Made by a program: the position numbers and the translations under genes
Origin: CAZVWQ01 sp964631275
GTDB lineage: Bacteria > Patescibacteriota > JACMRA01
Assembly (NCBI GenBank): GCA_964631275.1
Contig: CAZVWQ010000001.1
Span: forward strand, 62,001 to 126,000
Length of the DNA stretch: 64,000 nt
Reading direction: 5' to 3'
In this document: positions 35,443 through 44,989 of the stretch, one piece after another
Layout: the number at the start of each line of letters is the position of its first letter
Numbering within the stretch: position 1 is the first letter of the stretch
Notes under the pieces: model-generated
Databases searched by the model: none
Told to the model about the DNA's origin: nothing
Seen by the model: only the letters and a program-made list of their open reading frames with translations

Positions 35443-35831
35443 ATCAAATCAGAAAGGCTTCACCTGGTATTTCTCCCCAGCAAGCCTTAAGACAAGCTTC
35501 GGTTAGTGCTAATAGAGAAAATATTGCTATGCCAGCAACTGGTATAAATCGATATCAAGCTATTAGAGACTTACTTAATGAAAGGCGTAATCAACGTAAA
35601 GTACTTTTTAGATTTGCTGTGTTTTCAGCTATTATTACACAAATATTTTTAATTTCTATAGTTATAGGACAAGGTTTGTATCGAGCCTTTGGGCCAAATA
35701 AAGATTTTTTAATTTTAGAAAACTTTGGCATAGAAACCCTAGCAGTCTCTATTTTTGGTCAGTTTATATCAGTTATTCTTGTTATTACTAATGCTGTTTG
35801 GGATTCTAGAGAGTTAGAGTATTTGAACTAG
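35421..35831 (+). CDS. Small two-helix membrane protein, unknown
   Basis: 136 residues overlapping the ImmA-like gene by 22 bp. The N-terminal 60 residues are polar and Arg/Gln/Asn-rich (repeated ASPGISPQQALRQAS-like helix); two hydrophobic segments follow (about 65-90 and 107-128). No family recognised. Its coupling to a regulatory protease suggests it could be a membrane sensor or substrate partner; this is inference from position only. Confidence 0.55.
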   Translation: MAQNQNINQIRKASPGISPQQALRQASVSANRENIAMPATGINRYQAIRDLLNERRNQRKVLFRFAVFSAIITQIFLISIVIGQGLYRAFGPNKDFLILENFGIETLAVSIFGQFISVILVITNAVWDSRELEYLN

Positions 35832-36048
35832 TTAAATTATACTCATTTCATAATCAAACTTGACAAAGGGGGTAGGCTTACAAGTCTCTTCCATAGACTG
35901 CCATAAAATTAAATTAAACCGATACGGCTTTGCCCAGACCATATCTTTCATCGTTTCTGTAATAATCAGTTGCTAAAATTTTAACCATACTAGTTACCAC
36001 AGTTATTAATTACGTCGGATACCGCTGGTTTGTGTAAGAAATAAAAAT
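35832..36048. other. Intergenic block with a dispersed motif and unexplained higher-GC stretch
   Basis: Begins with the reverse complement of the TTTGATTATGAAATGAGTAT motif family (35835-35870). 35870-36040 is richer in G+C than the flanks. On the minus strand it gives a 39-residue frame (MKDMVWAKPYRFN...) with no known relative. Possibly foreign DNA that came with the neighbouring effector remnant. Confidence 0.35.
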
Positions 36049-37564
36049 GAATGGGTTTATGACGACATCTTGAACTACGAAAACCAAATGAAAAAGTTGC
36101 CTATAATTTATCAAAAATAGACACTCACCCAAATTATGAAAAATTTAAAAAAGAGTATTTAGATTATTGTAATTTTAAAGATCAAAAGTTTAAAAAATCA
36201 CAAGAGCTTGGAAATGCAAAAAGTTTGTATAATGCTATAAATAGAGAAGTTTTGAGGCAAAAAGAAATGAATTATTTGTCTATTTTGATAAAAGATAACG
36301 AATTTTATTATTTAGCCTTGATCCAAAAAGATTTTGCTAAACAAATCAAATTGTTGAAAAACTAAAACAAAACCCAACAGAAAACTGGCAAATGCTAGAT
36401 TATCACAAAATTACTTTTAAAGCTTTAGAAAAACTAGCACTTTTGGATGAGTCTACTTTTGATATCGATGACAAAGGTCTTCAGTCTCAAGCTAAAGAAA
36501 TTTGGAAAATTTATAAAACTAAATCTTTTAAAGAATTAAAAAACAGAGGCTCGCTTCAGAACATAGAATGGTATCAAATAGAGCAAAGGAAAAGACAAAT
36601 AATTCAGCAAGATAGACTTAAGCTTATAACTTTTTGTTTAAATTGCCTAAGAACACTTCCTGATTATGAGAGATATAATTTTAATTTTAGACATCCAAAC
36701 TCGTATTCATCAATTGAAGAATTTGCTGACGAAATAGACAAACAAGGCTACAAATCAAGTTGGTTGGGTTTAAACAAAGATTATTTATTTGAGCTGGAAA
36801 AACAAGATAATGAAAATGTCTTAATTTTTAAACTTCATAATCAAGATTTCAGACGAGATAAAATTCAAGATAAAACTAGAAAAGTTAATGCAAAACCTAG
36901 AAAAAACTATGGGAACAACAGTTTATCAGACTATAGAAAATGCTATTGTAAATAAATTTAAGTATTATGTAGTTAAAAATGGAAAATATGACGGTCAGCA
37001 ATTTGTATTAAATATAACCAAGATTGAGGATTTGAGGGAAAAAGACGATGTAAAAAACGAAACAAATAGAGGTAAAATAAGATATTTAAAATCTAAAGAT
37101 CAAATTGGAAATATTTTGTTTGTAGATGAAGGTTTAACGAGCAATGAATGTCCGAGTTGTGGATTTACACATCAACAAGTTTATAAAAATCGTAATTTTG
37201 CTCAATTTGAAGATACGGAAAATCAATACAATCTATAAGTTTTGGAATATAATTATTCTTTTAATAAGAACTTTTATAAGGAAAAACTGGGTGATTTTTT
37301 ACAGAAATATTGTAATAACAAAGAAAGTTTGAGCGATAAAGAACAAGAGGATTTTCAAAAATTATTTATGCCAAGGGCAAAGAAAAATGGTTTCATGAAG
37401 CACGGAGATAAAGACTTTTTCCACTGTCCTTGCTGTGGTTTTTCTAGTATTAACTGTAATTCTGATAAACTTAAAAATGGTAATTTATAGTCAAAACTGG
37501 TGACGATGTAGCCTCCTACAACATTGCCAAGCGAGGTCTTGGACAAATTCTGAAAAATGTTTAA
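36049..37564 (+). pseudogene. Decayed Cas12a-like (type V CRISPR) effector
   Basis: Reading across frames gives a recognisable C-terminal portion of a Cas12a-like nuclease. 36095-36362 encodes NYLSILIKDNEFYYLALIQ, equivalent to the WED segment DNL.ILxKDGxYYLAI. 36392-36880 encodes a KEIWKIYKTKSFK block, then FCLNCLRTLPDYERYNFNF, EEFADEIDKQGYK and LIFKLHNQDFRRDK (Cas12a: FC...HPDW..F.F, EFY.EVEKQGYK, LYLFQIYNKDFS). 36900-37238 encodes VYQTIENAIVNKFKYYVVK and VDEGLTSNECPSCGF; after one stop the same frame gives FHCPCCGF. 37502-37564 ends with DDVASYNIAKRGL, the RuvC-III DANGAYNIA motif. The RuvC-I/bridge/RuvC-II region and the entire REC lobe are missing, with frameshifts near 36095 and 36355 and stops at 37236 and 37488. 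No cas1/2 or array seen. Confidence 0.78.
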
Positions 37565-37573
37565 AAACAAACC

Positions 37574-37903
37574 ATGTCCAAATATCAACCCAAAACCCAA
37601 GTCAGTGATCAAAGTGTGTCTGATTTTTTGAACACGCTTCAAGATGAAGTCCAAAAGCAAGATTCGTTTGTTTTATTAGATATTTTTAAGCAAGTCACAA
37701 AAAAGGAGCCAAAAATGTGGGGGAGCTCGATTGTGGGATTTGGTAGTTATCACTACAAAGGTAAATCTAGAATAGTAAAACTTGGTAAACACAAAATTGG
37801 AAAATCTTGCTTGTATATCAAAAAATTAGCAGACGTGGATTTGGAAGTTTTGAAAGAACTGTTAACCTTTGCTTGGCAAAACGCCCCCAAAAGCTCTTTA
37901 TAA
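37574..37903 (+). pseudogene. DUF1801-family gene with internal deletion
   Basis: 109 residues, against about 140 in the family. N-terminus (KYQPKTQVSD..V..FL, KEPKMWGSSIVGFGSYHYK) and C-terminus (LGKHKIGKSCLYIKKLADVD, LEVLKELL) are excellent matches to DUF1801/YdhG-like proteins. The middle strands that normally join them (xxWFLxGFSPRKxNLTLYxMxGF) are missing, about 30 residues, though the frame is kept. The fold is unlikely to survive. It starts 10 bp after the Cas12a-like remnant and is richer in G+C than typical genes here. Confidence 0.65.
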
Positions 37904-38048
37904 AATCCAAACAAAAACTTGAATTAATTAGGAAAAATCTTTTAATACTTTATTATTCACGATTTACATCTTGTTATTCAACCTTCTTATAATTGATTTA
38001 TAAATTAATCCACTCTACAACTAAAAATACTAAATATAATTAAACTTA

Positions 38049-38726
38049 ATGCTCTATGTTACCCCGTCACCAGTTGGAAATCTTGAGGATATTACTTTGA
38101 GAACACTAAATCTACTAAAAATCGCCGAAGTTGTAATTTGTGAAGACAGTCGCCAAACTAGAAAATTAATAGAATTATTAAAGATCAATAATAAACCTCA
38201 ATTTATTGATATTATCAAGGGGCACGAACTAAACACAAATAAAATCTTGAAAGAAATTGAATCTCAAAAAGAAAATCAAAAAAAAATAACCTTGCTTATG
38301 ACTGATTCTGGAACTCCAGGAATATCAGATCCAGGTAGAGAAATTATAAACTTATTCAAATCTAATCAACTTCCTTACACTGTTTTACCTGGAGCCAGTA
38401 GCCTTATTCCAGCTATTGTTGCTTCTGGATTTGTCTCTAAAGAGTTTGTTTTTTATGGATTTTTACCGATCAAAAAAGGCAGGCAAAAAACCTGGCAAGA
38501 AATAAACTTACAAAAATACCCAGTAGCTTTGTTCGAATCTGTTCATAGAATGGAGAAGTTTATCCAAGAAACCAAAAAATATCTCAATAAAAACCAACAA
38601 ATATTCATTGCTAGAGAAATCTCTAAAGTCCATGAAACTTACTGGTCAGGTACTGTTCTAGAACTAGAACTAGCTAAAATAAAACTAAAAGGCGAATTTG
38701 TAATTATTATATATCCTTTTGACTAA
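38049..38726 (+). CDS. rsmI: 16S rRNA 2'-O-ribose C1402 methyltransferase
   Basis: 225 residues, slightly shorter than E. coli RsmI (286). Tetrapyrrole-methylase fold with YVTPSPVGNLEDITLRTL, the CEDSRQTRKL segment, LMTDSGTPGISDPG and the AdoMet-region LPGASSLIPAIVASG. A closing block YEFPHR-equivalent reads LFESVHRMEK. The C-terminal auxiliary domain of longer RsmI is absent, as in many small genomes. RsmI methylates C1402 in the decoding centre, together with RsmH. Downstream of the decayed DUF1801/Cas12 zone. Confidence 0.9.
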   Translation: MLYVTPSPVGNLEDITLRTLNLLKIAEVVICEDSRQTRKLIELLKINNKPQFIDIIKGHELNTNKILKEIESQKENQKKITLLMTDSGTPGISDPGREIINLFKSNQLPYTVLPGASSLIPAIVASGFVSKEFVFYGFLPIKKGRQKTWQEINLQKYPVALFESVHRMEKFIQETKKYLNKNQQIFIAREISKVHETYWSGTVLELELAKIKLKGEFVIIIYPFD

Positions 38727-38961
38727 TTTTAGGGTATAAATTTAACCCACGCTAAGTTTTTTTTCAAAAACTTTCAAAAATGTTTATTTTTTTTATTAAA
38801 TCACGACTTCCGCATTTAGCTAATTTAGGTAAGAAAATATAGGTTAAAATTTGTGTAAAAATAAATAAAATCTTCAGTTTTGCGGAAGTTCTGAAATAGA
38901 ATAAAGAAAGTATTTGGTAGTATTTTTAAAATAATTTACGAAGGTTTTAAAAAAATTATAT

Positions 38962-40539
38962 TTACTTTAAAGCTTCTAAATAGGCTTTGCAGCTAGCTAC
39001 CACAATGTCTGTGTCAGAGCTAGAGGCGGTTTTGATTTGGCTCTCTATTTCGACTCTAACGTTGACTGTGGCTTGAGCATCAATTCCGCTAGTAACTGCA
39101 TTGACTGAATATTCTAACAACTTATTAGGTACTCTAATTACTTGATTAATAGCTCCGTAAGCTGCGTCCACTGGTCCATCACCTTTTGCAGTTGACTTTA
39201 TCAAGTAATAACTATTTTGTTTAGTCACTTCTACATTAGCATCTTCGATCTCAAAATTATCACCACTAAACTTTAGTTCGATCATAGCCACAGGCTGGTT
39301 AAGAGTTCCACAATGAATATCTAGATTAAGTAGTTCAAATTGAGCTTGGTCGCCTTCTTTCATATCTTGTTCTCTAACTAGCAAGTGTAGATCTTGGTCA
39401 AAGATTTGCTTTTTTTTATCTGCTAAAATCTTAAATCTATCATAAAAATCACTTAATTCTTTTTCATTCAAATTATAGCCTAACTCTCCTAGTCTAATTT
39501 TGATTGCGTGCCTACCAGAATGTTTTCCTAATACTAATTTATTTTTTTCTAAGCCAATATCTTCAGCTTTCATAATTTCATAAGTTTCAGGATTTTTAAG
39601 AACTCCATCTTGATGGATTCCTGATTCGTGAGCAAATGCATTAGCCCCTACAATGGCCTTATTAGGTTGTACAGGAACTCCTGTAATAGCCGTAATTAGT
39701 TTACTTGCTGGATAGATTTCTTTAGTATTAATCTCAGTATTAAATTTATAAAAATCACTTCTGGTTTTGAGAGCCATAACTACTTCTTCAAGGCTAGCAT
39801 TACCGGCTCTTTCTCCAATTCCGTTAATTGTACACTGAATCTCTCTAGCTCCACCCAAAACTCCAGATAGTGAGTTAGCTGTAGCCATACCTAAATCGTT
39901 CTGACAGTGAGTAGAAATTATGACTTCGTCTTTTTTTGGATGTGCTTCATTCCATGGCTTAATTATCTTCTCAAACAAATTTTTAATCATTTGATGGTAC
40001 TCCTCTGGTGTAGCATAACCAACAGTATCAGGAATATTGATCACGTCTGCTCCAGCTTCTAGAGTGGCCTGAACTACTTGGTGCAAATAATCCTGTTCTG
40101 TACGCACCCCATCTTCTGGGCTAAAGACCACTTTAGGTACCAAGCTTTTAGCCAAAACAACTCCTTTTACAGCCATCTCTAAAATTTCTTCTTTGGATTT
40201 TTTTAATTTAAATTTTCGATGAATAGGAGAAGTGGCAATGAAAGTATGAATTTTTGGCTTTTTGGCTTTTTTGACAGATTCGTAGGCGATTTGGATATCT
40301 TTTTCAACAGCTCTAGCCAAAGCACAAACTTCAGAGTAATTAATTACTTGCGAGATTCGACTAACAGCCTCAAAATCATCTGGAGAAGTAATTGGAAAAC
40401 CAGCCTCAATTACATCTACTCGGAGACGGTCTAATTGCTTAGCTACTTGAATTTTTTCGTTATTGTTCATACTAAAACCAGGTGACTGCTCGCCATCACG
40501 AAGAGTAGTATCAAAGATTGTAATTTTTTGGACTGACAT
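38962..40539 (-). CDS. leuA: 2-isopropylmalate synthase (LeuA-type)
   Basis: 525 residues. DRE-TIM barrel with FDTTLRDGEQSPGFSM, IEAGFPITSPDDFEAV, HTFIATSPIH, FSPEDGVRTEQDYL, NIPDTVGYATPEEY, STHCQNDLGMATANSL, CTINGIGERAGNASLEE and the subdomain motif HESGIHQDGVLK, followed by the C-terminal regulatory domain (about 390-525). It condenses acetyl-CoA with 2-oxoisovalerate in leucine synthesis; paralogues make citramalate or homocitrate. No leuB, leuC, leuD or ilv genes are present in the window, so it stands alone. A-rich leader, ATG at 40539. Confidence 0.9.
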   Translation of the reverse strand: MSVQKITIFDTTLRDGEQSPGFSMNNNEKIQVAKQLDRLRVDVIEAGFPITSPDDFEAVSRISQVINYSEVCALARAVEKDIQIAYESVKKAKKPKIHTFIATSPIHRKFKLKKSKEEILEMAVKGVVLAKSLVPKVVFSPEDGVRTEQDYLHQVVQATLEAGADVINIPDTVGYATPEEYHQMIKNLFEKIIKPWNEAHPKKDEVIISTHCQNDLGMATANSLSGVLGGAREIQCTINGIGERAGNASLEEVVMALKTRSDFYKFNTEINTKEIYPASKLITAITGVPVQPNKAIVGANAFAHESGIHQDGVLKNPETYEIMKAEDIGLEKNKLVLGKHSGRHAIKIRLGELGYNLNEKELSDFYDRFKILADKKKQIFDQDLHLLVREQDMKEGDQAQFELLNLDIHCGTLNQPVAMIELKFSGDNFEIEDANVEVTKQNSYYLIKSTAKGDGPVDAAYGAINQVIRVPNKLLEYSVNAVTSGIDAQATVNVRVEIESQIKTASSSDTDIVVASCKAYLEALK

Positions 40540-41162
40540 AGGCTATTTTTTAATCAAATTAAGAAATAAAATCTAAAAGTTGTAAAATATCAAAACAAAT
40601 ATAGCTTTTGGAACTAGTACGTTAAGACAAAATTAAATTCAGAAATATAGTTTTAATTATTCTGATTCTACAACTAAAAATTATAATAAGTAAAAATAAT
40701 TTTTAAAAAAACTTGCTTATTTCTTAAATTTATAAAAATTTTCTAGCTGTTTTACCTATAAAATAGATTAAAAATAGATTAAATACAAAAAAATATTTGC
40801 CCAAATGAAAAAATAAAATCATAATTTTGTTAATGTACTTTTTGAGTGCAATTTTGATAGGTATAATAAAGCATTAAAATTTAGATATTTAAACTATACC
40901 AATCAGTTTTTTTGCTAATTGAGTATAGCTTGTAATTTTAAGTTTATCTATATAAAAAAATAATAAGGTTTTTTTGACCTGTGTGTGTTGTGTGTCCAAT
41001 TTCTTTTATTACCTTTATAAAAAATAATAGATAACAAAAAAGAGTTTAGTAATTTTTAGAATTAAGTTAGCTACCAAACAAAATCCTATCAAATTTTACC
41101 TCAAAAAGTGCAGATAAAAAAACGACTCAAATTAAAAAAAAATTTAAACAAAAACAAAAAAT
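40540..41162. other. Long divergent intergenic region, no gene seen
   Basis: 623 bp of A+T-rich DNA between divergent genes. A TATAAT box at 40862-40867 (TTGATAGGTATAATAAAG) may be a promoter, but it is 300 bp from the next start. AGGT-TTTTTTG-ACCT near 40968 and a TGTGTGTGTTGTGTGT block at 40981-40996 are the only other distinctive features. Confidence 0.4.
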
Positions 41163-44054
41163 ATGGCCTTAGTAAAAAAAATTAAACTAACTTTTAGCTT
41201 GGTTTTTACAGTTATTTCTTCAATAACTTTAGTTTTAAGTAGTTTTTATTTATATGATAATATTCGTAATACAAGCGATAATAGTTCTGTTTTAGGAGTT
41301 AATTCGGTATTATTTGCCGCAAATAATTCTAGTAGTGGAAAAGGAAATTACAAATTAAGATATCAGGAGACAATTAATGGTGGATTAGTTTTTACTGGTA
41401 ACAGTTTATGCTTTGCCGAATCTCAGTCAGGCCACGGAAGCTGTGGAACTTTTACTAGTAATCAACTATCTTTGGTTGACCCTAATTACTCTCCAAAAAC
41501 CTTTGGCACAACTGCTGACTGGCAACAAAATGGTGGTAGAAGTGAACTAAATATTCCAGAAGATGCTGAAATTGTTTATGCAGAATTAATCTGGGGTGGT
41601 AATTATAGCTATTTGGATCAAAGTATCGAAGATCAACTAAATACCCCAATTAGCCTTTTTACTCCAACTAATAAGTATCAAGTCAAACCTGACACCGAGA
41701 CTGCAGCTCAGATTCCATCTAGTAGTTCTTACGTACGTTCAGCTAACATAACTGAAATACTCAAAAACTCAGGAGCGGGTAGTTATTTTGTCTCTGGCGT
41801 ACCTGCCTTGCTAGTCGAAAACAACCCTTACAATAATTATGCAGGTTATACAATTGCTGTAGCTTATAAATCAGAATCAGAAACTGCTAAAGATGTAGCC
41901 ATATTTATTGGAGCTGAGCAGGTTGGAGCAGATCAATCTTCAAATGTAGCTGAAATAGAAGGTTTTTTGACTCCTAGTCAAGGTAAAGTAGATGGTAAAT
42001 TATTTATTTCTGCTCAAGAAGGTGATAGCATGTACAAAGGTGACAAAATGCAATTTGGTTTTGATCCAGAATCTTTACAAGATCTAGAAGGACCAAATAA
42101 TAAAAAAGATAATTTTTTTGCTTCTCAAATTAATGATACTAACGGAAAATTAGATAAAACTGGAAGTTTTGGAGACAATAATCAAAAGCCAGGTAAACCT
42201 AATATTCCTGGTACTAGACAAGGTTGGGATGTAACTGCAGTTAGTTTAGAAGGGATTTTGCAAAACAATCAAACAAAAGCTTATGCAAAAGGTGTTTCCT
42301 CTGGTGATAGTTATGTAATTAACGCTTTAGGTACCCAAATCGAAGTTAATTCAGCAAATTTAGAAATAGCCATAAACGTTGACGCTAAAGGCAATTTAGT
42401 TTGTCCTGAAAATATAATCAATGTCGAGTTAAAAATAACTAACGAAGGTCTAGTAGATAGTATTAATACTACTTTAGAAAATTTGATTCCTGAGTATACA
42501 ATTTTAGTCCAAAATAGCTTATCTACAAATCCTAGCGGAATAAGCCTTGATCCTTCTTCAATTCTTAATCTTAAAGAAATCAAATCAGGTCAAACTATTA
42601 CCGTAAATTATCAATTAGAAATTAAAGAAAATAAAAATGATTCAAAGTATTTAATTAATCCTAAAACTGTCTTTAGTTATGTTATGTTCGAAGACCAAGA
42701 ACCTATACAAACTACTAATAGCAGTAAATTAGAGATTATAACTGATCCATATTGCGGTATTAACAGGCCGCCAGAAATAAAAGATGATGAAGCCACAGCT
42801 AAACAAGGGCAACCAGAAACAATTAATATTTTGGATAACGATTTTGACGCAGATGGAAAATTAGATCTAACTACTTTAAAAATTACCAAAGAGCCTAGCC
42901 AAGGACAGGTTGTTATTACTGAGAAAGGTGAGTTAATTTATACTGCAGATGAAGATTCTATAGGTAAAGATATTTTGGTTTATGAGATTTGTGATGATCA
43001 AGGAGCTTGTGGCAGTGCTGCTGTAAATATTAATATTTATCAACTCCTTCCGCCTAATGCAGCTGCAGATCAAGCTATTACAACAAAAAACCAAGCAGTA
43101 ACTATTTCTGTCTTAGATAATGACGCTGACCCAGATGGAGAGTTGGTTAAAGATACTTTGGAGATCATAACTAACCCAGTTGATGGCGAACTTATAATTA
43201 CAGAAAATTATCAGATTGTTTATACTCCAAAGTTTGATTTTAGTGGCCAAGACCAATTTGTCTATAAAATTTGTGATAATGACAATCTTTGTAGTCAAGC
43301 TACGGCTATTATTACCATAAACGATGTAAAAACTGAAAACTTACCTCCAGTCGTTAGTGATGATAAAGCTACAACCTTCGTTAATACAGAAATTCTAATT
43401 TTAGTTTTAGATAACGATACTGACCCAAAAGGACAAATTATTTCTGACACTCTAGAAGTTATTAATGAAACAAAAAATGGACAAATAAAAATTGATAATG
43501 GTAGTATTATCTATGAACCTAACGAAAACTACAAAGGTAAGGATAGCTTTGAATATATAGTTTGTAATGATACTGAAAAATGTGGCAAAGCTTATGTCGA
43601 GATTATGGTTTTAGACAACGAAAAAGAGGAAAATTCTACTAAACAAACTCAGTTACAAGCAGTCGATGATAACGCAGAAACAAGTCAAAATCAAAAAATA
43701 ACTATTAATGTATTAGATAATGATATTTTTGATGACTTTAAAATCATTAATATCGTTAGAGTTCCAAAAAATGGAACTATCGAAACTGATAATGAAAATA
43801 ATCTGATTTACTCTCCAAATCCTGATTTTTTTGGACAAGACGACTTTCAATACGAGATTTGTGATAACTATGGTAAGTGTGACAAAGCTATGGTAACTGT
43901 AACCGTCAAACCAAAAGGTAGAATATTAGGAGATATAGATACTTTAGTCAGAACTGGTGGAGTATCTATACTTGGTGTGCTGGCTTCTATCGGTGGCTTG
44001 ATTATTGGCTTCACCTCGTTTAGAGCTAACAAAAAATCTCAATTAAAACTATAA
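41163..44054 (+). CDS. Large surface protein with four cadherin/Ig-like (Big_9-type) repeats and sorting-like C-terminus
   Basis: 963 residues. A signal anchor (about 8-30) is followed by SSVLGVNS. Residues about 55-400 form an N-terminal domain also seen in DUF11 proteins (ELIWGGNYSY, SYVRSANITEIL, GYTIAVAY, GWDVTAVSLEGI). A DUF11-like module spans about 405-525. Then come four repeats of about 85-95 residues, each with (I/V)LDND(x)DxDG, a (G)x(I/V)xYxPxxD/ExxGxDxFxYxICD core and paired Cys (ICDDQGACG, ICDNDNLCS, VCNDTEKCG, ICDNYGKCD), typical of calcium-binding adhesin repeats. The C-terminus reads RILGDIDTLVRTGG, a membrane segment and RANKKSQ, a sortase-like signal variant. The CAP gene follows after 11 bp. 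Confidence 0.82.
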   Translation: MALVKKIKLTFSLVFTVISSITLVLSSFYLYDNIRNTSDNSSVLGVNSVLFAANNSSSGKGNYKLRYQETINGGLVFTGNSLCFAESQSGHGSCGTFTSNQLSLVDPNYSPKTFGTTADWQQNGGRSELNIPEDAEIVYAELIWGGNYSYLDQSIEDQLNTPISLFTPTNKYQVKPDTETAAQIPSSSSYVRSANITEILKNSGAGSYFVSGVPALLVENNPYNNYAGYTIAVAYKSESETAKDVAIFIGAEQVGADQSSNVAEIEGFLTPSQGKVDGKLFISAQEGDSMYKGDKMQFGFDPESLQDLEGPNNKKDNFFASQINDTNGKLDKTGSFGDNNQKPGKPNIPGTRQGWDVTAVSLEGILQNNQTKAYAKGVSSGDSYVINALGTQIEVNSANLEIAINVDAKGNLVCPENIINVELKITNEGLVDSINTTLENLIPEYTILVQNSLSTNPSGISLDPSSILNLKEIKSGQTITVNYQLEIKENKNDSKYLINPKTVFSYVMFEDQEPIQTTNSSKLEIITDPYCGINRPPEIKDDEATAKQGQPETINILDNDFDADGKLDLTTLKITKEPSQGQVVITEKGELIYTADEDSIGKDILVYEICDDQGACGSAAVNINIYQLLPPNAAADQAITTKNQAVTISVLDNDADPDGELVKDTLEIITNPVDGELIITENYQIVYTPKFDFSGQDQFVYKICDNDNLCSQATAIITINDVKTENLPPVVSDDKATTFVNTEILILVLDNDTDPKGQIISDTLEVINETKNGQIKIDNGSIIYEPNENYKGKDSFEYIVCNDTEKCGKAYVEIMVLDNEKEENSTKQTQLQAVDDNAETSQNQKITINVLDNDIFDDFKIINIVRVPKNGTIETDNENNLIYSPNPDFFGQDDFQYEICDNYGKCDKAMVTVTVKPKGRILGDIDTLVRTGGVSILGVLASIGGLIIGFTSFRANKKSQLKL

Positions 44055-44065
44055 TAACTATCTAA

Positions 44066-44989
44066 ATGTCTAATACTTGGTCAAAAATAAGTTGGCTTTT
44101 TAAAATATTTTCTTTGATTATTGCAGTTACTATTATTGGTTTTTTGTTTTTTTTGAGCTTTGCTAAGATTAACCCAGAAAAACAAGCCGAGGCCAGTATT
44201 CTTAATGAAGATAAGATATTGGAACTAATAAATATTGAACGAAAAAAAATCAATTTATCTAACCTTGTAAGAAGTCCAAAACTAGAAAAATCCGCTTACC
44301 AAAAAGCCAAAGATATGAGTGATAATCAGTATTTCTCACATTATAGGCCGACAGATAACAAAAGAGGTTTAACTTTTATTATTGAAAATGATTATGAATA
44401 CGAAATGGCTGGCGAAAATTTGGCTATTTATTTTGATGAAGCAGAAGAACTAGTTAGTGACTGGATGTCCTCTCCGGGTCACAGGCAAAATATTCTTAAA
44501 CCAGAATTTACAGAAACTGGAATAGGTATTTATAAAGGTTTTTATGAAGGTTTTGAGACTAACTTTGTAGTTCAATTCTTTGCTCGACCGTTACTTGTTG
44601 AGGTTGAATCTTTTAAAAATTCTAGTGAACAAACCAAAAGTAACTTGGTCTCTTCTGAGGATTCTTCAGTTCAGGAATCTAATCAGGTGGAATCTTCTAC
44701 TCAAAGCTCCCAGCTAAGCGAGTCTAGCTCTGAATCACAATCAAGCGAAGTTTATTCTAGTATATCCTCAACAGAATCTAGCTCCAAAAAAGTCAAAGTA
44801 ATTATAGAACAAAATAATCTGGCAAATAGTAGTCAGCAATCTGAATCCAAAGATATGATTAAAGGTAGTAATAGTGTTTATTTTGACAACGAAGAGCATA
44901 TTAGAGGTAATCCTAAAGATGCTCAAAAGCAAGAAACAAAGAATTTTTGGCTGGATTCGATTAAGAATTTCTTTGGAAGTTTGTTTTAG
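44066..44989 (+). CDS. Membrane-anchored CAP (SCP/PR1) domain protein
   Basis: 307 residues. Hydrophobic anchor about 12-32; CAP domain about 48-178 with ELINIERKKINLSNL, SHYRPTDNKRGLTF, MAGENLAIYF, SDWMSSPGHRQNIL and FVVQFFA. These carry the conserved His/Glu pair positions of bacterial YkwD-type CAP proteins. The C-terminal 120 residues are a Ser/Gln/Glu-rich low-complexity stalk. CAP proteins are extracellular, with suggested roles in wall association or lipid binding. It is 11 bp downstream of the large surface protein and likely co-expressed. Confidence 0.85.
   Translation: MSNTWSKISWLFKIFSLIIAVTIIGFLFFLSFAKINPEKQAEASILNEDKILELINIERKKINLSNLVRSPKLEKSAYQKAKDMSDNQYFSHYRPTDNKRGLTFIIENDYEYEMAGENLAIYFDEAEELVSDWMSSPGHRQNILKPEFTETGIGIYKGFYEGFETNFVVQFFARPLLVEVESFKNSSEQTKSNLVSSEDSSVQESNQVESSTQSSQLSESSSESQSSEVYSSISSTESSSKKVKVIIEQNNLANSSQQSESKDMIKGSNSVYFDNEEHIRGNPKDAQKQETKNFWLDSIKNFFGSLF

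Noticed and set aside
35870..35990. 39-residue minus-strand frame in the GC-richer block before the Cas12a-like remnant
   Set aside because: Too short, no family resemblance, no promoter evident; mentioned only as part of the intergenic block.
36392..37490. Reading the three longest frames as separate small genes
   Set aside because: They line up in order with one Cas12a-like protein and have no starts or spacing of their own; they are fragments of one broken gene.
35832..38048. CRISPR array near the Cas12a-like remnant
   Set aside because: No regularly spaced direct repeats and no Cas12a-type repeat stem (TCTAC...GTAGA) found in the flanks.
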